Part shown: one piece after another, positions 45,070 to 53,997 of the stretch
Position numbering within the stretch: the first letter of the stretch is position 1
Layout: the number at the start of each line of letters is the position of its first letter
Source of the DNA: Neptunomonas qingdaonensis
GTDB taxonomy: Bacteria; Pseudomonadota; Gammaproteobacteria; Pseudomonadales; Balneatricaceae
Length of the DNA: 64,000 bases
Direction of reading: 5' to 3'
NCBI RefSeq assembly: GCF_900113275.1
Contig: NZ_FOOU01000005.1
Coordinates: 62,001-126,000, forward strand
Translations under genes and position numbers: made by a program
Notes under the pieces: model-generated
What the model was told of the DNA's origin: nothing
What the model saw: only the letters and a program-made list of their open reading frames with translations
Database searches by the model: none

Positions 45070-45200
45070 GATGAAGTTCCTGAATTGTGAGTATAGTGGA
45101 TCAAAACCACCGCTGTATTTACTCTACGTTCAAGCAGACAGAAGAAAGTCAGATAAAGTTATCGATTTTGTAAGAAATTTGTAAAACATTTTTTGAATTC

Positions 45201-45255
45201 CGGGGACAGTTTACTTAATTCCTTAAAGTAGGCTTGGTTAAGTAAACTGTCCCCG
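45201..45255. repeat. REP-like palindromic element, copy 3
   Basis: Same arms as copies 1 and 2. It lies ~130 bp upstream of the VWA gene and abuts the second antitoxin cassette. Confidence 0.75.
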
Positions 45256-45257
45256 GA

Positions 45258-45636
45258 ATTTCTGACGGAAAACGATGGCGTTTGTACTCAGACAGGGATG
45301 AATTCCTCTTTGAATTATCTCGTAGCTCGTGTTAATTTGACAGTACCTAATTTAGAGAGCTACGTTCTGTTTGAAATGACGACTGTCGTTTAAATGTACG
45401 CTTATAAAAGAGGAGTACCATCATGATTGAGCTTAAGATACTACCTGTCGGCACTGGGTTGGGGGTGGAATTACCACCTGAAGTCCTCAAACATCTTGAG
45501 GCCTCTGATGGAGAGTGCATCTTCCTTGAATATATGTTTAATGGCAGCTATAGGCTGGCAAAACATGATGAGGCGTCTGTTGAGCAAATGATGTTGATCG
45601 ATGGACAAATGCATGAGGAAGATGCTTGAATGGTTA
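45258..45636 (+). repeat. Duplicated antitoxin cassette, copy 2
   Basis: Direct copy of 40459-40835, starting 3 nt after REP copy 3. Promoter TTGACA and ribosome binding site are conserved. Confidence 0.85.
45423..45629 (+). CDS. AbrB/MazE-like addiction-module antitoxin, copy 2
   Basis: 68 aa, differing from copy 1 at only a few positions, with the same SpoVT-AbrB-like domain and AGAGGAG ribosome binding site. No toxin gene follows; downstream sequence has no ORF with toxin features. Retention of two open copies suggests the protein may be functional or the duplication recent. Confidence 0.7.
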   Translation: MIELKILPVGTGLGVELPPEVLKHLEASDGECIFLEYMFNGSYRLAKHDEASVEQMMLIDGQMHEEDA

Positions 45637-45797
45637 ACTAAATCGCCACTGGTTTACTAAAAACCCTTCAGCCATTATTTGAGGCTACACACCGCCAACA
45701 ACAAGCTTGCCCCTCAGTTAACCCTAGGTATGCTGCGTATAAGTATGAAAACTAGTGTGGAAGACGGCTGACAAGTGTCTAAAGACCTAATGGCGAT

Positions 45798-45896
45798 TCA
45801 CTTCTGAAAATAGATATAGGCAATCACTGCAGCGTCCAGGACTACAAAAATTATCGCTACGGCAATAATCAGACGTATTTTCTCCTTCAATTTCAT
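45798..45896 (-). CDS. 32-aa single-helix membrane small protein
   Basis: ATG at 45894-45896 on the minus strand, stop TGA at 45798-45800, with a CGGAG ribosome binding site ~8 nt upstream. The protein has a basic start MKLKEKIRL and one hydrophobic helix (~9-29), ending YFQK: the form of a small inner-membrane protein. It stands alone, with no same-strand neighbour within ~700 bp. Confidence 0.5.
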   Translation of the reverse strand: MKLKEKIRLIIAVAIIFVVLDAAVIAYIYFQK

Positions 45897-46377
45897 ACAC
45901 TGCTCCGTATCATTTACCCGAAAGGTTTAATCTTTTGCAAAGAGCTTAAACAATCAGCTTGAGTGTAATTCAATAAACACCTAAAAAAGCTGTTTCATTG
46001 ACAAAGCGCAGTAACTCTATATAGTGATACCCAGCCTAGAAAAAGCGCATTTTAACCACTTGTTATCGTTGTATTACTCGTTAGTATCCTCGTATCACCG
46101 TTTTAAATTCCCGTCTTATTTTTTCGCTAACTTGATTGTTTATGTTCTTTCATATGTCCGCTCACACGCGCCTTGTTTAGTTACCGTGTTGAGATTAGGC
46201 TAGATTCAGCCCGAAAAAGTACAGAATAAGAAATGATCAGCAGAATACAATTTTTTTCACTCGACTAAATTGAGTGATAACCGCCTGCGTATTGCCCTGT
46301 TATGACTGAGATCTATCCAGATTAAAGATTGAGTAACTGTTCGAAATAATACAAGGCTGTCTTTATTTGAGAGATAT
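45897..46377. other. Intergenic stretch upstream of rnr
   Basis: About 480 bp with no supported ORF, tRNA or repeat. It must contain the rnr promoter and the promoter of the 32-aa gene; no strong consensus boxes stand out. Confidence 0.4.
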
Positions 46378-48729
46378 ATGAGCAAAGACTCACAACAGGC
46401 AATTAATGCCGCCGATTATGACAAATACAGCAATCCGATTCCCAGTCGGGAATATATTATGGGATTGCTCGATGAACCAGGCAAAACCTTGGATCGGGAT
46501 CAACTCAGCCAGCTGTTAAAGCTGTCCGGTAGTGATGATAAAGAATCCTTAAGACGGCGTCTTCGGGCGATGGAGCGTGATGGCCAGTTAGTTTTCGACC
46601 CTAGAAATGGTTATAGCTTGTTACGCGCTGAAGATTTTGTTGAAGGGTTCGTCATCGGACATCCCGACGGGTTTGGCTTTATGGCACAGCATGGTGCGGG
46701 TAATGATATTTACCTACATGATAGCCAGATGCTTAAAGTTTTTAATGGTGACAAGGTACGTATTCTTATCAGCGGTGTTAATCGTCGTGGCCGCCAGGAA
46801 GGACAGATTGTTGATATTCTCGAGAAAAATACATCTCAGATTGTCGGCCGTTTAGTACATGAAGAAGGTGATTATTTTTTACAGCCTGAAAACAGCCGTA
46901 TTCGTAACGAGATTGATATTGCAGATGACCAGCTAAACGGTGCGCAGGTAGGCCAATACGTTACCGTAGAAATAACCGAATACCCGTGTAATCGCTTTAA
47001 CGCTGAAGGTAAAGTTATTGAAATCCTTGGTGATTCAATGGCGCCTGGCATGGAAATCGATGTCGCTATTCGTAGCCATGGCATTCCGCATAAATGGCCG
47101 CAGGCTGTATTAGATGAAGCTAAGGCGATGTCGGATGTGGTTAAAGACGCTGATAAACTTCATCGATCTGACCTGAGACACTTACCCTTTGTCACCATCG
47201 ATGGTGAAGATGCCCGGGATTTTGATGACGCTGTTTACTGTGAAAAAAGAAAATCCGGTGGCTGGCGTTTATATGTAGCTATCGCTGATGTTTCACATTA
47301 CGTCGTACCCAATAGCGCCCTGGATCAGGAAGCTGAAGAGCGAGGCACCTCGGTCTATTTTCCAGGTCATGTGGTGCCGATGTTACCGGAAGTACTCTCC
47401 AATGGTTTATGTTCGCTCAATCCCCATGTCGATCGATTAGTCATGGTGTGTGAAATGGCGATTAGTCGCAGTGGAAAAATATCCGCTTATAAATTTTCCG
47501 AAGGCGTCATTAACTCACATGCCCGCCTCACCTATCATCAGGTAGGCGCTTTGTTATCGTCTCCGCAACAGGGCGTCGGTAAACAGGTTGCTAAGAAGCA
47601 TCATGCTGTCGTGCCACATATTCATGCCTTGCATCAACTTTATGCCATATTAAGAACGGCCCGAACTAAGCGCGGATCGATCGATTTTGAAAAACAGGAA
47701 GTCCAATTCAAATTTACCGAAGGCAGAAAAATTGATCAGATAGTGCCGGTTATTCGTAACGATGCGCATAAGATGATCGAAGAGTTTATGCTTTGCGCTA
47801 ACGTGGCGACGGCTCAATTTCTGGAAAAGTTAAACCTGCCTGCCCTCTATCGGGTGCACGAAGGTCCCGGTGAAAAGAAGCTGACTAATCTACGTGAATT
47901 TCTCGGTGAGAGAGGCCTTAATCTGTCGGGTGGTGATAAACCCACACCTGCGCATTATGACCTTCTGCTACGCGGCATTAACGAGCGTAACGACGCTCAG
48001 GTTATTCGCATGATGATGCTTCGCTCGCTTAGCCAGGCGGAATATAGTGCAGATAATCAGGGGCATTTCGGCCTTGCTTATCCCGCGTATGCTCATTTTA
48101 CTTCACCGATTCGGCGTTATCCTGACCTGTTAGTTCACCGCGCCATTCGCTCGGTCATCCGCCGTAGTGAGAGTGGTAGCATCTTGCAGCGGGCACTGAA
48201 GAAGGTAACCGGCAGGGGCTCGGATTCAGTACACCGGGTTAAAAGTGCCACGCGTTTAGAGGTCGGCATAAGCTACCCCTACGATCTGGATAAAATGAAG
48301 TCGATGGCAGATCATTGCTCGCGGGTATCCCGTCGAGCCGACAAAGCTGGCTGGGACGTAGAAGCCTGGCTGAAATGCGAATATATGCAGGATCATGTCG
48401 GTGATACTTTTGGCGGTGTAATCAGCAGTGTGACCAGCTTCGGCTTGTTTATTGAGCTTGACGATACGCTGATCGAAGGCCTGGTACATGTGACTTCTCT
48501 GAACAACGATTATTATCAGTTTGATGCAGCCCAGCAGCGTTTAGTGGGTGAGCGCACCCGCACCAGCTTTGGTATCGGTGATAGCATTAATATCCGTGTT
48601 GTGCGGGTCGATATGGATCAGCGTAAAATTGAATTCGAACTGGCGACTAAACCTGATGATAAGCGATCAGGCAGAGCGAAGGGCCGAAAAGGTAAACAAC
48701 ATTACGGCGCAGGTAAATCAAAGCGCTAA
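46378..48729 (+). CDS. rnr: Ribonuclease R
   Basis: 783 aa, usual length for RNase R. N-terminal winged-helix (~20-85: REYIMGLLDEPGKTLDRDQL), two cold-shock domains (~85-245), an RNB catalytic domain (~255-590) with acidic cluster in TIDGEDARDFDDAVY and TSPIRRYPDLLVHRAI, an S1 domain (~640-735: GDTFGGVISSVTSFGLFIEL) and a basic Lys/Arg/Gly-rich tail. Degrades structured RNA 3'-5' and takes part in RNA quality control. A GAGAGAT stretch precedes the ATG. The gene stands alone; rlmB, its common downstream partner, is absent. Confidence 0.95.
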   Translation: MSKDSQQAINAADYDKYSNPIPSREYIMGLLDEPGKTLDRDQLSQLLKLSGSDDKESLRRRLRAMERDGQLVFDPRNGYSLLRAEDFVEGFVIGHPDGFGFMAQHGAGNDIYLHDSQMLKVFNGDKVRILISGVNRRGRQEGQIVDILEKNTSQIVGRLVHEEGDYFLQPENSRIRNEIDIADDQLNGAQVGQYVTVEITEYPCNRFNAEGKVIEILGDSMAPGMEIDVAIRSHGIPHKWPQAVLDEAKAMSDVVKDADKLHRSDLRHLPFVTIDGEDARDFDDAVYCEKRKSGGWRLYVAIADVSHYVVPNSALDQEAEERGTSVYFPGHVVPMLPEVLSNGLCSLNPHVDRLVMVCEMAISRSGKISAYKFSEGVINSHARLTYHQVGALLSSPQQGVGKQVAKKHHAVVPHIHALHQLYAILRTARTKRGSIDFEKQEVQFKFTEGRKIDQIVPVIRNDAHKMIEEFMLCANVATAQFLEKLNLPALYRVHEGPGEKKLTNLREFLGERGLNLSGGDKPTPAHYDLLLRGINERNDAQVIRMMMLRSLSQAEYSADNQGHFGLAYPAYAHFTSPIRRYPDLLVHRAIRSVIRRSESGSILQRALKKVTGRGSDSVHRVKSATRLEVGISYPYDLDKMKSMADHCSRVSRRADKAGWDVEAWLKCEYMQDHVGDTFGGVISSVTSFGLFIELDDTLIEGLVHVTSLNNDYYQFDAAQQRLVGERTRTSFGIGDSINIRVVRVDMDQRKIEFELATKPDDKRSGRAKGRKGKQHYGAGKSKR

Positions 48730-48765
48730 CCTGTATTCGTTCCGTCCAGACCTGACACCCCACAC

Positions 48766-48799
48766 CTTGCTGAGCTGGGAACTCATTCAACTCAGCAAG
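48766..48799 (+). terminator. Hairpin after rnr
   Basis: CTTGCTGAG and CTCAGCAAG pair around a 16-nt loop, with weaker outer pairing CTGACA/TGTCAG. No T-run follows. It lies between the convergent ends of rnr and the helicase gene, so it may end or protect both transcripts. Confidence 0.45.
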
Positions 48800-48853
48800 T
48801 ATGTGTTGTCAGTTTAGTGACTAGTTAAGAGGTCAGTTAAGAGTTCAGTCATG

Positions 48854-51733
48854 TTAAGAATAGGTAATCTCCTGTTCTTTATGGTTACAACTGGGCTCTT
48901 GCGATCTGTAGTTACTGCATCCCCAGAATTTCCCGTAACGCCCTTCCCGATGCTTTAAATCCCCACCACATTGCGGGCATAGTGGTACCCATCCACCACA
49001 TTCATGATTAAGGCAAACGCTAAACCGACCTGATGTTTCCATGTCAGCAGAACACTGCGGACAAGTACTCTTTTTATGCTGACAAAGTGGATAATTGCTA
49101 CAGGCGATAAAAGAACCATAAGGCCCTTTCCTCTTGACGAGTCTACCTGTTTTGCAGGATGGGCACTCATGTTCTGGCGCCATTAACTGAGATGCTTCGG
49201 TATAGAATTCATTGAGTTCAATCGCGTAGTTATCTGCCAATAATTCTTTTACGAAGTCCGATGTTTTGTTCATGTCTGTCAGCAGGTAGCAGCGATGTTT
49301 GGCACGCGTCATGGCTACGTAGAACAAACGCCTTTCTTCCGCATCCGGGTAGGGTTCTTCTGTCGGCAATAACACCTCTAAAAGAGGATCGATCAGCTTG
49401 CGTGAAGGAAATCCATTTTTCGTATTATCCAGTCCGAGGATGACAACGTAATCAGCTTCCTTACCCTTAGATGCATGAAACGAATGTTGCTCAATCTTAA
49501 GCGCCGGAACCGAACGCTTTAGCTGTGCCAGTTGATCTGCTTCTAATAACCTGAAGTGATATCTGGCGAGTAAGTAGACACAAGCCCCCTGCCTGGCCAT
49601 GCCTGATATATTCTGAAGTATCTCAATGAGGTGTTTGAGTATTCCATTATTTGTGATGGGCTTCATTACCAGCGACACAGCAGGCGAATGCACAAGGTTA
49701 TGTGTCGTGATCTGCTTCTTCACCTGAGATGGGTTCTGCATAACAAACTGTGAAGCCACATCGTTAATACTGTTGTTAAACCGGAATGTTTTATCTAACG
49801 AGGTGGTTTGAGTAGGCCCAAACAAAGACTCAAAACCGGTGGTGAGCCCTACATCACTGCCCGTGAAACGATAAATCGCCTGCCAATCATCTCCTACACA
49901 GAACACGGATGTACCCTTTCTGGAGTCTCTTAATGCCTTAACCAGTCGCGCACGGGGTTGGGATATATCCTGAAACTCATCAACAAGAATATACGACCAC
50001 GGCGATGTGAATGCTCCCTCTTCAATGTAACCAATGGCTTTAGCAATCATATCTTCAAAATCGATTTCGTTGTTTGATGCCAGTAAATTCTCATAACGTT
50101 CAATGATAGGTCTGAGTAAATCCATGGCTGCTTTTAGCTGGCCAGTTGTTTCTAAATGATCCGCTAATCGCTCTAACTCGCCTGGCATATAACAATTAGC
50201 GCGATAACGCTTTAACAGGCTCGAGAGTAAGACAGAGAACTGATCAATCGCTCCAAACTCACGCAATGTGTGTAACACCGAATCAGCGGGCAAAGGCTCG
50301 AACACAACCCTCAAACTCGCTAATTTTGATTCCAGATTGGATAACAAACATTCTTCGCGCTGTTCATAGTGGTATGTTTCAATCAGTCGTGTGGCGTGTT
50401 GACTATGTAGCTGACGTGTCCACTGAATGCCCGCGTGATAGCTTTCTTTATCAATATAAGGCGCTGTGTTTCCCTCTCGGTCGATACCCAGGTGATCAAT
50501 ATAGATGCCAAACTCAGTGAGGTAAAAATCAGGTTTATACTGTTTAAAATCAGGCGTTCTGGCATTGCTTTCGAGGTAGGATGGTTGGTATTTATATTCA
50601 ATTCCCATAGCAAACAACCAATTGGCAATGAGGCATCCTTCAAAGCTTGTCACATCCTCGCCCTTCAGCGTTCTTATTTCATTTGCCCGGATATAGTTGA
50701 AGTACTCCCCCTGGGTATTAAAATCGAAGGGGTTGGCTTCTGGGAAAAGGTGTTTTTCAAAATACTTCAGGGTTGATTCTTTATAGTCGGGTTTCTCGAG
50801 TAAGTCTGAAAACCATTGATTTACCTGATTATTCAGCAGCTTTTCATCTGTTGCTAAGGGCGAAATAGCCGGTTTTTGACCTTCCACGCTTGAAATAACC
50901 ATCTGGCCTAATACATGAAATGTCCATGCGCTGACGGATGTATCAGTCAACTTTTCAGAGACCCGGTCACGCATTTCCAGTGCGGCCTTTTTACCAAAAG
51001 CGAGCATTAAAATTTCGTGGCCGCTGGCCTGCTTACTGTCTAACAGGTAAGCGACTCTGCCCACCATGGTACTGGTTTTACCCGTGCCGGCACCGGCTAA
51101 AACAAGATTATTATCATCATCAATGATACAGGCTTCACGCTGTTTCTCGGTTAACGGGTTCGATTCAATCCTGTCGAAAAGCGCTTGGTAGCACTGCTTT
51201 TGCTCAACGACATAGCGCGCTCTTATGTCGTCGATCATCGCAGCATCTAACTCGGCCCATTGTTTAAGCTGAGCGAAAATATCCTTGCTGGTATTGGGCA
51301 GACTTAACGCCTCAGAGGACGACGGTATTTCCAGTAACGCTGTGCTGACAAAGTCACGAATAGCGCGACAGTGACTTGTTCTGAGATAGCCGCTTTTTTG
51401 CAGATAGCTGGATATTTTTCCCAGTGCTTTTGCAGCGCAGTCAGAATGGTGGGTGTAATATTGTTCTGTAAATAACCTTGCCAAAGATATTGCGTTGCTT
51501 TTATGTAACCATCCAACGGATATTCTCTGACCCGCCGACTCAAAGACAACCGTGTCGAATATGATGCCTGGCGTATGTCTGACAAGACTGCTGACATCCG
51601 ACCAGGCGACTATGACTGGCGCTTGATAGGTAGACGTCAGTACAAGGCCTGCATCGTCTAAACGGACCTCTTCAAATCGATTACCGAAGTACTTGCCTAA
51701 CCAATAAGACTTATAAAACAGCTTTTCTACCAC
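48854..51733 (-). CDS. Helicase IV-like UvrD/Rep-family DNA helicase with C-terminal zinc ribbons
   Basis: 959 aa. N-terminal region like DNA helicase IV (~1-190). SF1A core: Walker A AGAGTGKTST (~213-222), a large insert (~310-560), motif II VDEFQD, GDDWQAIYRFTGSD, and C-terminal HASKGKEADYV and FYVAMTRAKHR. Residues ~868-955 carry topoisomerase-type zinc ribbons: CPSCKTGRLVKRKGPYGSF..CSNYPLC, CPQCSADM..C and CPQCGGDLKHREGRYGKFWGC. It unwinds DNA 3'-5' using ATP. The zinc-ribbon tail is an add-on relative to E. coli HelD. The gene stands convergent to rnr and close to mgtE on the same strand. Confidence 0.88.
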   Translation of the reverse strand: MVEKLFYKSYWLGKYFGNRFEEVRLDDAGLVLTSTYQAPVIVAWSDVSSLVRHTPGIIFDTVVFESAGQRISVGWLHKSNAISLARLFTEQYYTHHSDCAAKALGKISSYLQKSGYLRTSHCRAIRDFVSTALLEIPSSSEALSLPNTSKDIFAQLKQWAELDAAMIDDIRARYVVEQKQCYQALFDRIESNPLTEKQREACIIDDDNNLVLAGAGTGKTSTMVGRVAYLLDSKQASGHEILMLAFGKKAALEMRDRVSEKLTDTSVSAWTFHVLGQMVISSVEGQKPAISPLATDEKLLNNQVNQWFSDLLEKPDYKESTLKYFEKHLFPEANPFDFNTQGEYFNYIRANEIRTLKGEDVTSFEGCLIANWLFAMGIEYKYQPSYLESNARTPDFKQYKPDFYLTEFGIYIDHLGIDREGNTAPYIDKESYHAGIQWTRQLHSQHATRLIETYHYEQREECLLSNLESKLASLRVVFEPLPADSVLHTLREFGAIDQFSVLLSSLLKRYRANCYMPGELERLADHLETTGQLKAAMDLLRPIIERYENLLASNNEIDFEDMIAKAIGYIEEGAFTSPWSYILVDEFQDISQPRARLVKALRDSRKGTSVFCVGDDWQAIYRFTGSDVGLTTGFESLFGPTQTTSLDKTFRFNNSINDVASQFVMQNPSQVKKQITTHNLVHSPAVSLVMKPITNNGILKHLIEILQNISGMARQGACVYLLARYHFRLLEADQLAQLKRSVPALKIEQHSFHASKGKEADYVVILGLDNTKNGFPSRKLIDPLLEVLLPTEEPYPDAEERRLFYVAMTRAKHRCYLLTDMNKTSDFVKELLADNYAIELNEFYTEASQLMAPEHECPSCKTGRLVKRKGPYGSFIACSNYPLCQHKKSTCPQCSADMETSGRFSVCLNHECGGWVPLCPQCGGDLKHREGRYGKFWGCSNYRSQEPSCNHKEQEITYS

Positions 51734-51781
51734 CGATCAGTGCCCTTTAAAGGTAGTTTATCTCTATTGATTCTTGCGGCG

Positions 51782-53137
51782 TTACAATAACATGACAGTG
51801 GCTAAGCCGAGAAACGCAAAAAAGCCGATGGCGTCGGTCGCTGTTGTCAGCACTACACCCCCCGCCAACGCTGGATCAATCCCCATTCGTTTCAATATCA
51901 GCGGGATAAAGGTGCCGACTAAGGCGCCGGTAAAAATAACGATCAACATAGCTGCGCCAAAGACCATACCCAGCATCGGATCATTGAACCAGTAGTATGC
52001 AATCGCGGCCACCACGCCGGCCCAAAAGAGTCCATTAAGCGAACCGATAGTGAGTTCGTGCGCTGCTAACTTCCATACGTTGCGCCGGCTAATTTGATCC
52101 AGCGCCATGCCTCGCGTTACCAGGGTCAGGGTTTGACTCCCCGCCACACCACCCATGCTGGCAACCACCGGCATCAGCACGGCCAACGCTACCATTTTCT
52201 CAATAGAACCTTCAAATAAGCCAATTACCCACGCCGCTAAAAAGGCCGTCAGCAGATTTATGCCGAGCCACAAGGCACGGCGCACCGAGCTATTGATTAC
52301 CGGCGCAAACATATCCTCATGCTGATCTAAACCGGCACGCCCTAATATTTCACGATCAGCCTGGTCACGCATCACATTGATAACGTCATCTACCGTAATA
52401 CGCCCCACAAGATAGCCTTCATCATCCATGACGGGGGCTGACATCAAATCGTGATCTTCAAAGATTCGCGCCACTTCAACATTCGGGGTCATAGGTTTAA
52501 TACCTACAACGTCAGGCGACATGACTTCACTCACGGTTGTCGATAAGTCATATGAGACCAACAGGCTCAAAGGAAGAATCCCCATAAACCGGTTATGCCT
52601 ATCAATGACCATCAGGCTTTCAAGATGCTCAGGTAGGGAGCCCTCGCGCTGCCGCAAGCGGCGTAAATAACGTAAAACCGCATTAAGGGTAACATCACCG
52701 CGTACAGCAGTGGCGTCTACATCCATCAACCCGCCCGCAACATCATCAGGGTAAAGTTTAACCTGCTCATAGCGTTCCCGGCGGTGAACGTCCATTGCCG
52801 TCACCATGGCATTCACCACCGACACCGGCAGATCATCATCCAGATCGGCAATTTCGTCCATTTGCATGACCGACAAACACGCGATCAGCTCTTGTTCATC
52901 CGTTTGCTTAATTAAGCTCCTACGTAAATCGCCCTTTAGCTCCAGCAGCACTTCACCTTTTTTTAAGCGCGGCACCTGTGCCCACAAAGGGTCTCTCAAA
53001 TCCCCGGGAAGCGATTCAATAGCGCGGGATATTTCTGCTGGTGACATGGACTCAAGCAAGCAGGCAGCTCCGCTCTCAGAGCTTTTCTCAAGTGAATCAG
53101 TAATTAGATCAATCTGTTCCTGCAGGCCTGTACTCAT
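51782..53137 (-). CDS. mgtE: MgtE magnesium transporter
   Basis: 451 aa. N-terminal MgtE_N superhelix (~1-125), two CBS domains (~130-255: VMSPDVVGIKPMTPNVEVARIFEDHDL and so on) and five membrane helices in the C-terminal ~180 residues with MPVVASMGGVAGSQTLTLVTRG, the pore signature. An inner-membrane Mg2+ channel gated by cytosolic Mg2+. Ends 48 bp before the helicase start. No riboswitch-like structure was evident upstream. Confidence 0.93.
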   Translation of the reverse strand: MSTGLQEQIDLITDSLEKSSESGAACLLESMSPAEISRAIESLPGDLRDPLWAQVPRLKKGEVLLELKGDLRRSLIKQTDEQELIACLSVMQMDEIADLDDDLPVSVVNAMVTAMDVHRRERYEQVKLYPDDVAGGLMDVDATAVRGDVTLNAVLRYLRRLRQREGSLPEHLESLMVIDRHNRFMGILPLSLLVSYDLSTTVSEVMSPDVVGIKPMTPNVEVARIFEDHDLMSAPVMDDEGYLVGRITVDDVINVMRDQADREILGRAGLDQHEDMFAPVINSSVRRALWLGINLLTAFLAAWVIGLFEGSIEKMVALAVLMPVVASMGGVAGSQTLTLVTRGMALDQISRRNVWKLAAHELTIGSLNGLFWAGVVAAIAYYWFNDPMLGMVFGAAMLIVIFTGALVGTFIPLILKRMGIDPALAGGVVLTTATDAIGFFAFLGLATVMLL

Positions 53138-53558
53138 AAAGCTGTCCTCATAAAAGCTGTCTTCAAAAAGAGCTGGCTATTGAATTAAGTAGAATTTCTC
53201 AGGTATTACGGGAATTGCTGTTACCAGCCCACTGGTCATTTACGGCCATCTGTAATTAATTAACAATATCACTAAGCTGTCGATATTAAGGCCGATAGAA
53301 TCAACAAACCAGTAAGCATCTGATATGTAAGATTCTTATATGAATTTTCATTGTAATACAGAAGCCAGGGCAGATGTATTTGGCTACAAGACCAATTTTC
53401 TAACCAGAGGAAAAAGCGTAAGCTAATTCAGACGGTAGATGTCCAGCACGCCGGCCCTCTGTGCATGCCTGTGGCAGTGTTGTACACGTGACACTCGCTG
53501 CTGGCAACCGCTTGCCCCGGCGTTTTGTGTAAAGCTATATTGTTGTAGAGTCGTATCA
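53138..53558. other. Intergenic stretch with a degraded protein-like fragment
   Basis: No supported gene. The minus strand at ~53345-53430 encodes LRFFLWLENW and HLPWLLYY-like residues that resemble LRFFLLAIEN and HHPWLLY at 25055-25115. Both seem to be pieces of one unidentified repeat. Confidence 0.35.
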
Positions 53559-53924
53559 ATGAATAAAAATACGTTATTTGAGATAGTCCTTTTTGATCCT
53601 GAGAATACTCTGATTACTTTGTTTGAAAGGCGAGGTATAGAATTTCGCAAGGTGCCTGTAACACAAAAATTTGTGGTTGCTACGGACGAAACAATTGAAG
53701 TCGTCAGTACTGATAATGATGAAATCCTGATTGAAAATCTCGTATTGATATTCATGGAATGGCTTAAAGAAAAGCCATTCCGTAAATTGCAGGCTCAGTT
53801 AGTAGACGGCAGTATTGTCTATATAGAAGATTACGAGATCGAAGGCGTAACCAACATACTCAAAAGTTTGTTGAAAGTTACTGCATTTGATCCGGAATAT
53901 AACAACAAAATACTCAATAGATAG
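53559..53924 (+). CDS. Small protein of unknown function
   Basis: 121 aa from ATG 53559. An upstream in-frame ATG at 53439 would add a Cys-rich 40-residue segment unlike protein sequence of this organism, so the shorter form is preferred; its ribosome binding site is weak. Mixed alpha/beta, acidic: FEIVLFDPENTLITLFERRG, then VSTDNDEILIENLVLIFMEWL, and IVYIEDYEIEG near residue 90. No membrane segment or known motif. It is convergent with macB, whose end lies 73 bp downstream. Confidence 0.55.
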   Translation: MNKNTLFEIVLFDPENTLITLFERRGIEFRKVPVTQKFVVATDETIEVVSTDNDEILIENLVLIFMEWLKEKPFRKLQAQLVDGSIVYIEDYEIEGVTNILKSLLKVTAFDPEYNNKILNR

Positions 53925-53997
53925 GAACATCATGCTTAGTATTGGCTATGCGGGAACGCAGGCTATTTAAGATAGTTTTCATTTTTTCTCTCTCACC

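Noticed and set aside
46000-46377. tRNA gene upstream of rnr
   Set aside because: Some genomes have one near rnr, but no cloverleaf or TTCGA-type arm was found here.
53439-53558. Longer start for the 121-aa protein
   Set aside because: The added 40 residues are Cys-rich and unlike real protein sequence, and no ribosome binding site precedes the first ATG.
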